The notes below the pieces were generated by a model, which worked only from the letters and a program-made list of their open reading frames with translations, was not told the DNA's origin and did not search any database. A program made the translations under genes and the position numbers. DNA of 64,000 bases, taken from NCBI RefSeq assembly GCF_034424625.1, contig NZ_CP139976.1:2728001-2792000 (forward strand), in the 5' to 3' direction. This DNA is from Janthinobacterium lividum (GTDB lineage: Bacteria > Pseudomonadota > Gammaproteobacteria > Burkholderiales > Burkholderiaceae_D). Shown piece by piece: positions 8,447 through 17,573 of this stretch; within the stretch, counting starts at the first letter, position 1, and every line of letters starts with the position of its first letter.

Positions 8447-9478
8447 TTACTGGCGCAGCAGCGACTTGCGGTAGCCGATGGCGTAGCCCAGCTTGCCCTT
8501 GTCTTCGGTCAGTTCGTCGAATGCTGCGTGGTCGATTTCGCGCAGCGCGCCAAGGTCCTCCGCGCGCTTGCCGCCGCTGACGATCTCCGCCGGTTGCAGC
8601 GCCACCATCGCCTGCGCGGCCAGCAGGATGGCGCTGGCATACGCGGCGGGATCAAGCAGATCGGCAGGTTCCAGGTTGAGCGCCGGTTTGCGGCGCAGCC
8701 AGTCGGCCCAGTAGAATTCGAGGAATTCCGTGGCCTTGTCGGGCGGCTCGTAGCCGATCCCGCGCGTAAAGTAGACGAGCGAGCGGTACGGATCGTCGCC
8801 CAGGGCCTTCAGGCCGATGGCGGACGGCAGCTGCTGCGGCGTGATGGCCTGGTTCTGGCCGTTTTTCAGCCACACCTTGTTCTCTTCGCGCATGCGCGTC
8901 CAGAAGGCCGCTTCGCCCAGCGCGCTGAAATTGTCGCTGACCTTGACCCAGACCTTCAATCGATGATTGCGCCCGCCATCGGCATCCAGGAAAGTGGAAA
9001 ACGTGTGGTGGCCATCGGTCAGGTACACGGTGCCGCGCGGGCCGATGACGACAGTCTTCATGTCGTCGGGACGGCTGCCCACGGCCGCCTTGCAGCGGTA
9101 GCCGGCCGGTGGCGCGGCCAGGGTGGCGTCCGGCACATTGGCCGTGCCAGGCAAGACGTCGCCTTGGCCATTGGCTTCGCACAGGTCGGCGAATTTCTTT
9201 GGCTTGGCGATGTCGGCGATGTGTTTTGCCTCGGCCGCATAGCGGCCCAGCTTGTAGTACACCTGGTCGTAGCCGATGGCCGGCTGGGTCGGATGCAGTT
9301 CATCGAGGCTTACCTGCAGGATGCGCGGCTGGGCGGCGCTGCCCACGACGGTGGCCATCAGCGCCTGCTGGCGCGCGCTCAGGACGGGGGCCGGCGCGAT
9401 GGCGGCATCGCGGGCCCAGGCCATGCTGGCGAAAGACAGGGCCAGCGCGGCGGCGACCCGGGGAAATGCGGTGTGCAT
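8447..9478 (-). CDS. Exported ParB-like (ParBc_2, DGHH) protein
   Basis: Secreted or periplasmic protein (343 aa) paralogous to the C-terminal half of the product at 6702-8369. The start ATG at 9478 gives a signal peptide MHTAFPRVAAALALSFASMAWA; the 30 upstream in-frame codons are not signal-like. It shares with its neighbour SLDELHPTQPAIGYDQVYYK (residues 57-76), Cys100 and Cys129, DGHH (155-158), the long stretch KVWVKV.DNFS, and DPYRSLVYFTR and ATEFLEFYWADWLR. It lacks the Ig-like module and lipobox, so one paralog appears membrane-tethered and one soluble. It begins 112 bases after the second sugar-porin gene and may be the distal part of that operon. Function is not known; tandem duplication is evident from the sequence. 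Confidence 0.75.
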   Translation of the reverse strand: MHTAFPRVAAALALSFASMAWARDAAIAPAPVLSARQQALMATVVGSAAQPRILQVSLDELHPTQPAIGYDQVYYKLGRYAAEAKHIADIAKPKKFADLCEANGQGDVLPGTANVPDATLAAPPAGYRCKAAVGSRPDDMKTVVIGPRGTVYLTDGHHTFSTFLDADGGRNHRLKVWVKVSDNFSALGEAAFWTRMREENKVWLKNGQNQAITPQQLPSAIGLKALGDDPYRSLVYFTRGIGYEPPDKATEFLEFYWADWLRRKPALNLEPADLLDPAAYASAILLAAQAMVALQPAEIVSGGKRAEDLGALREIDHAAFDELTEDKGKLGYAIGYRKSLLRQ

Positions 9479-9590
9479 GCGACCTCCGAAGTGAGCGGTA
9501 TGGCGTGCAGCATAGCGCGGCACGCGATTTCGCGCAGTCCGACAGGCGCATGCACTGCGCCATATCAAGATGGGTAATTAAAACCAGCGC

Positions 9591-10826
9591 TTAAAACCAC
9601 GTTTCCACCTGCAGGCCGAACGAGGTGCCGCTGGTGGCGTTGCCGTACACGGGGCCCGATTCATTGGCCTTGTTGACGGCGGCAGTGGCGGCGTCGTTCC
9701 ATTTGCCGTAGGTGACAAAGGCGCGCAGCTCGGGGCGCGACCAGTAACCTTTGCCCGCTGTCAGGGTGGGCGCGAAGGTCAGCTTGGTCAGGCGCTGCGC
9801 GGCGCCGCCCGTGGGCGAGGTCACGCGGTCCGTGCCCAGCTCGAATTGCAGCTTGAAGTTGTCGTTGACGGCATACACGGGGCGCACGCCCAGGGTGGTC
9901 CAGGTCGAACTGCCGCCCGTGGCGTCGGACTTGTCGCGCTGCACGATGGCGATCATTTCCGCGCTCCATTCCGGCGTCGGCTGTATCCACAGCGAATTGA
10001 AGATGCGCAGGCGCGTGACGTCGCTGCCGTTGCGGATCGACCCCGTCGTGCCCATGCGGTCGCAGCACTGGCCGCCGGCGCCCGTGCCCGGCCCCACGCC
10101 GTACTGGATGCCGAAGGTGTTGGCGCCGCCCCACACTTTATCCAGCTTGTGCAGCACGGTGGCCTGCCAGCCGCTGTGCGAGGTGCTGTCCTTCTTGTCG
10201 GGCGTGATGAGGGTGGTCAGCACTTCCAGCGTGCCATCCTGGTTGATGGGGATGCCCTGGTAGACGAGATTTTGCCGGATGGCCGAGTTGCCGGGCTTGT
10301 CGTTATCCTTGAAGAAGCCATAGCTGATGCGGCCCGGTCCCAGCTTGTACTGGTCGATGCCGCCGCCCGTGCCGTTCATATTGATGTATTGCAAGTCCAG
10401 CATGTGGATGTCGGGACGCATGTAGTAGCGCTTGCCGATCCAGGCCGTGCCGCCGTTGAGCATGGCGATGTTTTTCGCTTCCACGTACATCTTCGACATG
10501 CTCAGCTCCGAATCGCTGACGGCGGAGCTGGGCGTGTAGGCGGCCACCATGATATGGCCGACGAAGCTGACGCCATTGGGCGACTTGGCCATTTCCTTCT
10601 GGTATTCGAACTCGCCATAGGTGTCGCATTCGTTGCCGAGCCGGTAGCGCATGGTGTTGCCGCCCAGGCCGTAGCAGCTTTGCGGGCCGCGGCTGTCCGA
10701 GCTCGAGCCGAGGCCGGCGCGGAAGTAGCCGTGGTATTCGCCTTCGGCATCGCTGGCGTGGGCGGCGCCGCAGGCCAGCAGCATAGTGCAGGCCAGGGCC
10801 AGCGAGGTCTTGATCGGGTGTTGCAT
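9591..10826 (-). CDS. LamB-type carbohydrate porin (second copy)
   Basis: Outer-membrane sugar channel of the maltoporin family (411 aa). The signal peptide MQHPIKTSLALACTMLLACGAAHA is followed by EYHGYFRAGLGSSSDS; paired cysteines occur in QSCYGLGG and GNECDTYGEF. It ends in GLQVETWF with the terminal Phe of barrel proteins. It also has an unusual adjacent cysteine pair in GGQCCDRMG, absent from the first porin. It lies at the end of the minus-strand operon 15201-9591, after the ATPase gene, whereas the first porin precedes its transporter genes. GGAG precedes the start. It probably serves a different oligosaccharide from the first porin. Confidence 0.9.
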   Translation of the reverse strand: MQHPIKTSLALACTMLLACGAAHASDAEGEYHGYFRAGLGSSSDSRGPQSCYGLGGNTMRYRLGNECDTYGEFEYQKEMAKSPNGVSFVGHIMVAAYTPSSAVSDSELSMSKMYVEAKNIAMLNGGTAWIGKRYYMRPDIHMLDLQYINMNGTGGGIDQYKLGPGRISYGFFKDNDKPGNSAIRQNLVYQGIPINQDGTLEVLTTLITPDKKDSTSHSGWQATVLHKLDKVWGGANTFGIQYGVGPGTGAGGQCCDRMGTTGSIRNGSDVTRLRIFNSLWIQPTPEWSAEMIAIVQRDKSDATGGSSTWTTLGVRPVYAVNDNFKLQFELGTDRVTSPTGGAAQRLTKLTFAPTLTAGKGYWSRPELRAFVTYGKWNDAATAAVNKANESGPVYGNATSGTSFGLQVETWF

Positions 10827-10917
10827 GGAATCTCCTTGTCGTTATCAAAATGCGTGCTTGGGCACGTCGTACCGGATCGCTGCCGATCCAATCGGGGGAC
10901 TGCCTGGGCGGAAAGGT

Positions 10918-12051
<1,134 letters not shown>

Positions 12052-12061
12052 GGCGCACCTA

Positions 12062-12901
12062 TTATTTGACCGCGCCGGACGTCAGGCCGCGGATCAGTTG
12101 ACGAGAGAAAATGACGTACATGACGAGCACGGGAATGACGGCCAGCGACAGCGCCGCCAGCACGGAGTTCCAGTCCGTCACGTATTGGCCGATGAATTGC
12201 TGCACGCCCAGGGTGACGGTCTTGGTGCGGTCCGATGGCGCCAGGATCAGCGGGAACCACAGGTCGTTCCAGGCGGGAATCATGGTGAACACGGCCACCG
12301 TGGCGATGGCGGGGCGGATCAGGGGCAGGATCACCTGGAAGAAGATGGCGAATTCGCCCACCCCGTCGCAGCGCGCCGCATCCTTCAGTTCGCGCGGCAC
12401 CTGGCGCACGAATTCGGACAGAATCATCACGGCCAGCGGCAAGCCCTGCGCCGTGTACACGAGCACCAGCGCGCTCAGGGTGTTGATCAGGTCGAGCCGC
12501 ACCACCAGTTCCAGGATGGACACCGTGCCGAGGCGGATGGGGATCATGATGCCCAGCGCCAGGTACAGGGTCAGCAGGCGGTTGCCCGTAAACGTGTATT
12601 CCGACAAGGCCCAGGCCGCCATGGCGCCGAACAGCACGATCAGCAGCAGCGACAGCAGAGTGACGAACAGGCTGTTGCCGAAGTACAGCAGGAAGTCGGA
12701 ATTGGCCAGCACCTTGTGAAAGCCCACGAGCGAAAAGGTGGACGGCGTGGGCAGGGCCAGCGGATTGTCGAAGATGGCGGCCCGCGTCTTGACCGAGTTG
12801 ATCAGGATCAAGACGATGGGGAACAGGGCGATGATGGTGTAGCCGGCCAGGATCGCATGCACGGCGGCGCGGCCCAGGGGGCGGGTGGAAACGTTGCGCA
12901 T
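12062..12901 (-). CDS. Sugar ABC transporter permease (MalG family)
   Basis: Inner-membrane permease (279 aa). The real start is ATG 12901 (MRNVSTRPLGRAAVH), just ahead of the first membrane segment AILAGYTIIALFPIVLILINSV; the same frame stays open upstream only because it is antiframe to the neighbouring permease gene. The EAA loop is PRELKDAARCDGVGEFAIFF near 175-194, followed by QVILPLIRP, and the end is RQLIRGLTSGAVK, typical of MalG proteins. The gap to the MalF-like gene upstream is eight bases, so the two are co-translated. Confidence 0.9.
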   Translation of the reverse strand: MRNVSTRPLGRAAVHAILAGYTIIALFPIVLILINSVKTRAAIFDNPLALPTPSTFSLVGFHKVLANSDFLLYFGNSLFVTLLSLLLIVLFGAMAAWALSEYTFTGNRLLTLYLALGIMIPIRLGTVSILELVVRLDLINTLSALVLVYTAQGLPLAVMILSEFVRQVPRELKDAARCDGVGEFAIFFQVILPLIRPAIATVAVFTMIPAWNDLWFPLILAPSDRTKTVTLGVQQFIGQYVTDWNSVLAALSLAVIPVLVMYVIFSRQLIRGLTSGAVK

Positions 12902-12909
12902 GGCGGCCC

Positions 12910-13824
12910 TTACAGTTCGTAGCGTGTCAGCTTGCGCTGCACGAAAAAGAAATACACGCCCACGCCCACGAGGATCACGAGGAACATCATGGTGGCCACG
13001 GCGGCGCCCATGGTGGGGCTGCCCAGCTGGGCCTGATAGCCGAAGAAGGTGCGGTAAAAGAAGGTGCCGAGGATGTCGGTGGCGTAGTTCGGTCCCGCCA
13101 GCGCGCCTTTCACGGAATACACGAGGTCGAAGGCGTTGAAATTGGCGACAAAGGTGAGGATGGTCACCAGTCCCAGGGTGGGCCAGATCAACGGCAACTT
13201 GATTTGCCAGAAGATGCGCATGGCGCTGGCCCCTTCCGCGTGGGCCGCCTCGATGATTTCCTCGGGCACGGCCAGCAGGGCCGCATAGATCAGCATCATG
13301 GGAATGCCGATATATTGCCAAACCGAAATGAGGGCGATGGTCAGCAGGGCCGTCGATTCCTGGCCCAGCCACGGCGCGAAGTAACTGCCGATGCCGACGC
13401 CATCCATCAGCGACTGGCCCACGCCCCACAGCGGCGACAGGATCAGCTGCCAGATGAAGCCGATGATGACGACGGATAGCAGGGTCGGCAGGAAGATCAG
13501 GGTGCGGTAGCTGCGCTCGCCCTTCAACCCCTTGAGGCTGAAGAGGGTGGCCAGCAGCAGGCCGATGGGATTTTGCAGCAGCATGTGAATGAGGAAGAAC
13601 TTGCAGTTGTTCCACATCGCATTCCAGAAACTTTGCGACCATTGCGGGTCGAACAGGATGGTGGCGTAGTTGGCCAGGCCGGCAAAATGGTGCTGGCCGC
13701 TCTCGTCGGTCGTGTACAGGCCGAGACGCAGGGTATCGGCCAGGGGCAGGGCGCTGAACAGCGAGTAAATGACCAGCGCCGGGGCCAGGAACACGAGCAC
13801 GTGCCATGGGAAAGCTTTTTTCAC
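12910..13824 (-). CDS. Sugar ABC transporter permease (MalF family)
   Basis: Inner-membrane permease (304 aa) of the second importer. I favour GTG 13824 (MKKAFPWHVLVFLAPALVIY) because GGAG lies nine bases ahead and it places the first membrane segment at the usual distance; ATG 13872 would add a proline-rich hydrophobic 16 residues. The EAA loop is PEEIIEAAHAEGASAMRIFW near 195-214, followed by QIKLPLIWP. It follows the binding-protein gene after about 110 bases. The end VQRKLTRYEL is typical. The substrate is probably a hexose or short glycoside, by context only. Confidence 0.88.
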   Translation of the reverse strand: MKKAFPWHVLVFLAPALVIYSLFSALPLADTLRLGLYTTDESGQHHFAGLANYATILFDPQWSQSFWNAMWNNCKFFLIHMLLQNPIGLLLATLFSLKGLKGERSYRTLIFLPTLLSVVIIGFIWQLILSPLWGVGQSLMDGVGIGSYFAPWLGQESTALLTIALISVWQYIGIPMMLIYAALLAVPEEIIEAAHAEGASAMRIFWQIKLPLIWPTLGLVTILTFVANFNAFDLVYSVKGALAGPNYATDILGTFFYRTFFGYQAQLGSPTMGAAVATMMFLVILVGVGVYFFFVQRKLTRYEL

Positions 13825-13935
13825 GGCGAAACTCCAGACGAAGAAAAGCACCGGCGGCGGGGCCGCCGGCAAAACCGTGCCACCGGCTGCCGCATCGCTT
13901 TGCTCAGGCCGGTTGCGCGGGGAGGAGGGAGGGAT

Positions 13936-15201
13936 TTATTGCTGCTGCGGCTTGTACCACTTGGCAAAGCCGGACTGGATCTGGCGCGCCGCGTCCTTCG
14001 GCGCCAGCTTGCCGTTCAAGACCTGGGCGTTGACGTTCCACAGCTCGTTTTCCATGCTCGGTTCGCCACGGTTGAGGATTTGCGCGTTCAGGCGGATGGT
14101 CGAGGCGCAGCTGGCGCGCCAGCCGTTCATCTGCTTGGCCAGCGGATCTTTGATGGAGATCAAATGGTTTGACAGCGAGAAGAAGCCCGTCACCTTGTTG
14201 GTGTAGATGTCGGCGAATTCCTGCGAACCGAGCCAGGCGAGGAATTTGTAGGCGTCTTCCTTGTTCTTCGACTTTTTGTTGACGCTCATGCCGATGTCCG
14301 TGTGGTCCGAGATATAGCACTTGTCGCCGGCCTTGCGCACGGGCGGGTTGAAGGCGCCCAGTTCCAGTTCCGGGTCTTGCTTGAAGTAGGCGATGTCCCA
14401 GGAGCCGGACGGGTAGATGGCGGCCTTGCCCAGCGCAAACTGGTTTTGGCTGTCGCCATAGGTTTGCGCGCTGGCCCCCTTGGACAGGTAGCTGCCCAGG
14501 CGGGCCTCGTATTCCCAGGCGGCGACGAATTGCGGGTCGGTAAATTTGGCCTTGCCGGCGATCAGCGCCTTGCGGCCTTCTTCACCCTTCCAGTAATTGG
14601 CGCCGATGCTGGTGAAGACCACCTGGTTCGCTTCCCACTGGTCGGCCGTGCCCAGCGCCAAGGGCGCATATTTGCCGCTTTTCTTGACCGTTTCCAGTAC
14701 CTTGAAGAATTCCTCTTCCGTGGCGGGTGGCTGCAGTTTCAGTTCGCGGAAGATTTTTTTGTTGTACAGGAAACCATGCATGACGGAGGCGATCGGCATG
14801 CAGAAGGTGTCCTTGCCATCGTCCGTCTGCCACGCCACCTTGGCCGAGGCGGGGAAGTTATCCATGCCGGCCTTGCCGTCGAGCTTTTCCAGCTGGCCCC
14901 GCTTGTACAGGGCCAGCGAGACGTCGAACGGGCGGCAGGCCAGCAAGTCGCCTGCCGTGCCGCCGCTCAGGCGCGCGTTCAGGGTGGAATCGTATTCGGT
15001 GGGGGCCGTGGGCGAGAATTTGATCTCGATGCCAGGGTGCTTTTTCTGGAAGGCGGGAATGAGTACCGTTTCCCACAGGGTCTTGTCATCCACGCGCCAG
15101 CTTTCGATGGTGAGCGTGCCAGCCTGTGCCGTGCCGCTGGCCAGCAGCAGGGCCAGTAATGTGTTGCGCGCGGCCACGCCGCCTTTTGCATGCAGTTGCA
15201 T
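13936..15201 (-). CDS. Family-1 extracellular sugar-binding protein
   Basis: Periplasmic binding protein (421 aa), first gene of the second sugar operon. After a signal peptide ending LLASGTAQA comes GTLTIESWRVDDKTLWETVLIPAFQKKHPGI, the classic N-terminal lobe of SBP family 1. Other family features are NARLSGGTAGDLLACRPFD, YNKKIFRELKLQPPATEEEF and ALGKAAIYPSGSWDIAYF. AAGGAG precedes the ATG at 15201 at ideal distance. It is not close to GtsA at 2396, so this importer is a different subfamily and likely takes a different sugar. Two extra cysteines occur around CRPF and CASTIR. Confidence 0.9.
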   Translation of the reverse strand: MQLHAKGGVAARNTLLALLLASGTAQAGTLTIESWRVDDKTLWETVLIPAFQKKHPGIEIKFSPTAPTEYDSTLNARLSGGTAGDLLACRPFDVSLALYKRGQLEKLDGKAGMDNFPASAKVAWQTDDGKDTFCMPIASVMHGFLYNKKIFRELKLQPPATEEEFFKVLETVKKSGKYAPLALGTADQWEANQVVFTSIGANYWKGEEGRKALIAGKAKFTDPQFVAAWEYEARLGSYLSKGASAQTYGDSQNQFALGKAAIYPSGSWDIAYFKQDPELELGAFNPPVRKAGDKCYISDHTDIGMSVNKKSKNKEDAYKFLAWLGSQEFADIYTNKVTGFFSLSNHLISIKDPLAKQMNGWRASCASTIRLNAQILNRGEPSMENELWNVNAQVLNGKLAPKDAARQIQSGFAKWYKPQQQ

Positions 15202-15316
15202 GTCGTCTCCTTGTTGGTGTTGGTCTTGTTTTACTGCCGGTTACGCTGCAGTTGGCGGACAGTAGCATCGGAGAAAATGTGACGCCAGCGCCTGGCATCG
15301 GGCCGATGTATTTTGC

Positions 15317-15341
15317 TTATCCTGTTGATTCAAAAGGATAA
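15317..15341. promoter_or_regulatory. TTATCC-N13-GGATAA inverted repeat in divergent promoter region
   Basis: TTATCC (15317-15322) and GGATAA (15336-15341) form an inverted repeat with 13 bases between. On the minus strand it overlaps a possible promoter for the sugar operon, TTGAAT with a 17-base spacer and TACATC. It is a candidate operator for the operon starting at 15201. Elsewhere, 15342-15490 shows no gene or clear signal. Confidence 0.4.
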
Positions 15342-15522
15342 TTTTCAAATGCGCAGGTGCGCTTGCTTACCTTTCCTTACCGTCATCCGCTGCCGTGGCG
15401 CGCCGCGCGGGGCGTCGGGTGGCTGGCCCGGTTTATCCTCCGCGCAAGATAGGGCAACAAAAGCTCACATTTCTTTACAAATCAAGGTGCTAAATTACCA
15501 ACATGCTGTTTTGTAGTTGGGC

Positions 15523-15540
15523 TATAGTTTGTCGCGACAA
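15523..15540 (+). promoter_or_regulatory. -10 element and TTGTCGCGACAA palindrome before the sensor cassette
   Basis: TATAGT at 15523-15528 looks like a -10 element and is directly followed by the perfect 12-bp palindrome TTGTCG-CGACAA (15529-15540), around the expected transcription start and 17 bases before the chosen TTG start at 15557. No good -35 is seen, which would fit an activator-dependent promoter. Confidence 0.4.
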
Positions 15541-15556
15541 GAAAAAGGGGACAGGA

Positions 15557-16885
15557 TTGAAGACGCCACCGCGCAGCACCGCCGACCGCCATGCCGGGGC
15601 CGCCCGCCGTCGCGGCGTGGCGGCGCTGGCGTTGCTGGCTGCCATGTTCTGCAGCGTGCCCTTGCGGGCCGAGCCGCTGCAAGTGCTGCACTGGTGGACG
15701 TCAACCGGCGAACGCCGCGCCGCCGACGTGCTGGTGGCACGCCTGGCGCAGGAAGGCGTCGAATGGCGCGACGCGGGGATTGCGGGCGGCGCCGGGGTCG
15801 GCGCGGGCAAGGTCTTGAAGAGCCGCGTGCTGGCCGGCAATTCGCCGGAAGTCATGCAGCTGATCGGCTATACCCTGGGCGAATGGAGCGACCTGGGCTT
15901 GCTGCTGCAGCTCGACAGCGTCGCCGCCAGCAACAACTGGCGCGCGACCATGTATCCCACCGTGTGGGGATTGCTGCAAAACCGGGGCCATACGATGGGC
16001 GTGCCGGCCGGCATCCACCGCATCAATACCCTGTTTTACAACCGCAAGATCTTCCAGCGCCTGGGCCTGGCCGTGCCGCGCAGCTGGAGCGACTTCGAGC
16101 GCGTGGCCGGCAAGCTGCGCCAGGCCGGCATCACGCCGCTGGCGCAAAGCAGCGAAGCATGGCAGGTGGCGACCTTGTTTGAAACGCTGGTGCTGGCCGA
16201 ATCGGGGCCCGCGTATTACCGCGCCCTGTTTGTCGACAAGAAAGCCGAAGCGTATGCCGACCCGCGCCTGCGCCACGCCTTGCAGCGGCTGAGGTCGCTG
16301 AAGCAGTGGATGGGCACGCCGCTGCGCGAACAGGGCTGGCCCGAAATGGCGCGCCAGGTGGGCGATGGCGAGGCGGCCATGTACATCATGGGCGACTGGG
16401 CGAAGGGAGAGCTGAACGCCTGGGGCCGCGCCACGGACGAAGTGTTCGGCTGCGCCGCCGCACCGGACACGGGCGACTACCACCTGTACAGCATCGATAC
16501 GCTGGCCATGTTCGCGTCCGACTACACGCACCAGGGCGCGCAGGAAAAGCTGGCGCAGGTGGTCGCTTCGCTGCCCGTGCAGCTCGAATACAGCCAGGTG
16601 AAGGGCTCGATTCCCGCCTTGCGCCAGGCCGACCTGTCGCGTCTGGACAGCTGTGCACGCGCCTCGGCGCAGGCATTCGCGCGCGGCGCCGCGTTCCAGG
16701 CGCCCAGCCTCGTGCACCGCATGGCCACCGATGAAACCAGCAAGGACGCCATCATCGCCGAAGTGCACCGCTATTTCCTGGACGAGACGATCAGCGCGGC
16801 CGACGCCCAGCGCCGTATCGGCAGCATGTTGCAGGCGCTGAATAAAAAAGGACGAGACCATGTCACGCAAAATCCTGGTCGTTGA
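15557..16885 (+). CDS. Periplasmic GtsA-like binding protein of a sensor cassette
   Basis: Family-1 sugar-binding protein (442 aa) that resembles GtsA (2396-3649): both share VLHWWTS/VLHYWTS after the signal peptide, AGGAGV/GENAA with KTRV/KSRV, and the motif MGDWAKGE with the later KGSIP segment. The TTG at 15557 is preferred (AAGGGG just upstream) because an ATG at 15503 would lie ahead of the -10 element; the start remains uncertain. No permease follows it. Instead its 3' end overlaps the response-regulator gene by 26 bases, and a histidine kinase comes next. Inference: it acts as a ligand-binding co-sensor for that kinase, reporting periplasmic sugar, and not as a transport subunit. It could alternatively feed the GtsBCD importer. 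Confidence 0.82.
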   Translation: MKTPPRSTADRHAGAARRRGVAALALLAAMFCSVPLRAEPLQVLHWWTSTGERRAADVLVARLAQEGVEWRDAGIAGGAGVGAGKVLKSRVLAGNSPEVMQLIGYTLGEWSDLGLLLQLDSVAASNNWRATMYPTVWGLLQNRGHTMGVPAGIHRINTLFYNRKIFQRLGLAVPRSWSDFERVAGKLRQAGITPLAQSSEAWQVATLFETLVLAESGPAYYRALFVDKKAEAYADPRLRHALQRLRSLKQWMGTPLREQGWPEMARQVGDGEAAMYIMGDWAKGELNAWGRATDEVFGCAAAPDTGDYHLYSIDTLAMFASDYTHQGAQEKLAQVVASLPVQLEYSQVKGSIPALRQADLSRLDSCARASAQAFARGAAFQAPSLVHRMATDETSKDAIIAEVHRYFLDETISAADAQRRIGSMLQALNKKGRDHVTQNPGR

Positions 16886-17573
16886 CGACGATCAAAAGAC
16901 CCGCATGCTGTTGAAGGCCTACCTGGAAAAGAACCAGTACGAGGTGGGCCTGGCGCACGATGGCGCCACCTTCCTGGCCGAATTCCACCGCCACGTCGAC
17001 AGCCTGTCGCTGGTGATCCTCGACGTGATGCTGCCCGACACGGATGGCTTTGCCCTGTGCAAGGTGGTGCGCGCCCGCTCGAACGTGCCCATCATCATGC
17101 TGACGGCCAGCTCCGACGAGACGGACCGGGTGGTGGGGCTGGAACTGGGCGCCGACGACTACATCGCCAAGCCCTACAGCCCACGCGAATTGCTGGCGCG
17201 CATCAAGGCCATCCACCGCCGCACGGGCATCGACGCGGCCGCGCCGCCCCGCTATTACCGCTTCGTCGGTTTCACCCTCGACACGCTGGAGCGCACGGTG
17301 ACGGATGCCGATGGCGAAGCGCTGCAGCTGACGGGCCTCGATTTCCAGCTGCTGCGCTACTTTGTCGAGCATCCTGGCGATATCCTCGACCGCAGCGTGC
17401 TGTGCGAGCAGACGCGGGGGCGCGACGCGGGGCCGCTCGACCGCTCGCTCGACGTGCAGGTCAGCCGGCTGCGCTTGCGCCTGAAGGACGATGGCAAGCA
17501 GCCCATGCTGATCAAGACGGTGCGCGGCGCCGGCTATGTCTTTTCGGCCGACGTGAGCAGCGCGCATGCCTGA
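16860..17573 (+). CDS. OmpR-family response regulator
   Basis: DNA-binding response regulator (237 aa). Receiver domain residues 1-120 with acidic pair Asp10/Asp11, phosphoacceptor Asp55 (VILDVMLP), Thr82 and Lys104 (YIAKPYSP). The C-terminal winged helix (about 130-232) ends RLRLRLKDDGKQPMLIKTVRGAGYVF, diagnostic of OmpR/PhoB regulators. The start has AAAAAGGACG upstream, inside the end of the binding-protein gene; its stop overlaps the kinase start by eight bases, so all three are coupled. By position it resembles GltR of Pseudomonas glucose loci and probably controls one or both neighbouring sugar operons. Confidence 0.92.
   Translation: MSRKILVVDDDQKTRMLLKAYLEKNQYEVGLAHDGATFLAEFHRHVDSLSLVILDVMLPDTDGFALCKVVRARSNVPIIMLTASSDETDRVVGLELGADDYIAKPYSPRELLARIKAIHRRTGIDAAAPPRYYRFVGFTLDTLERTVTDADGEALQLTGLDFQLLRYFVEHPGDILDRSVLCEQTRGRDAGPLDRSLDVQVSRLRLRLKDDGKQPMLIKTVRGAGYVFSADVSSAHA

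Noticed and set aside
12902..13807. N-terminal extension of the MalG-like permease to 581 codons
   Set aside because: The extension is antiframe to the MalF-like gene; the real start at 12901 fits MalG length and topology.
15503..15556. ATG 15503 as start of the sensor binding protein
   Set aside because: It lies upstream of the probable -10 element and adds a Cys/Lys-rich segment before the signal peptide; still possible if the promoter call is wrong.
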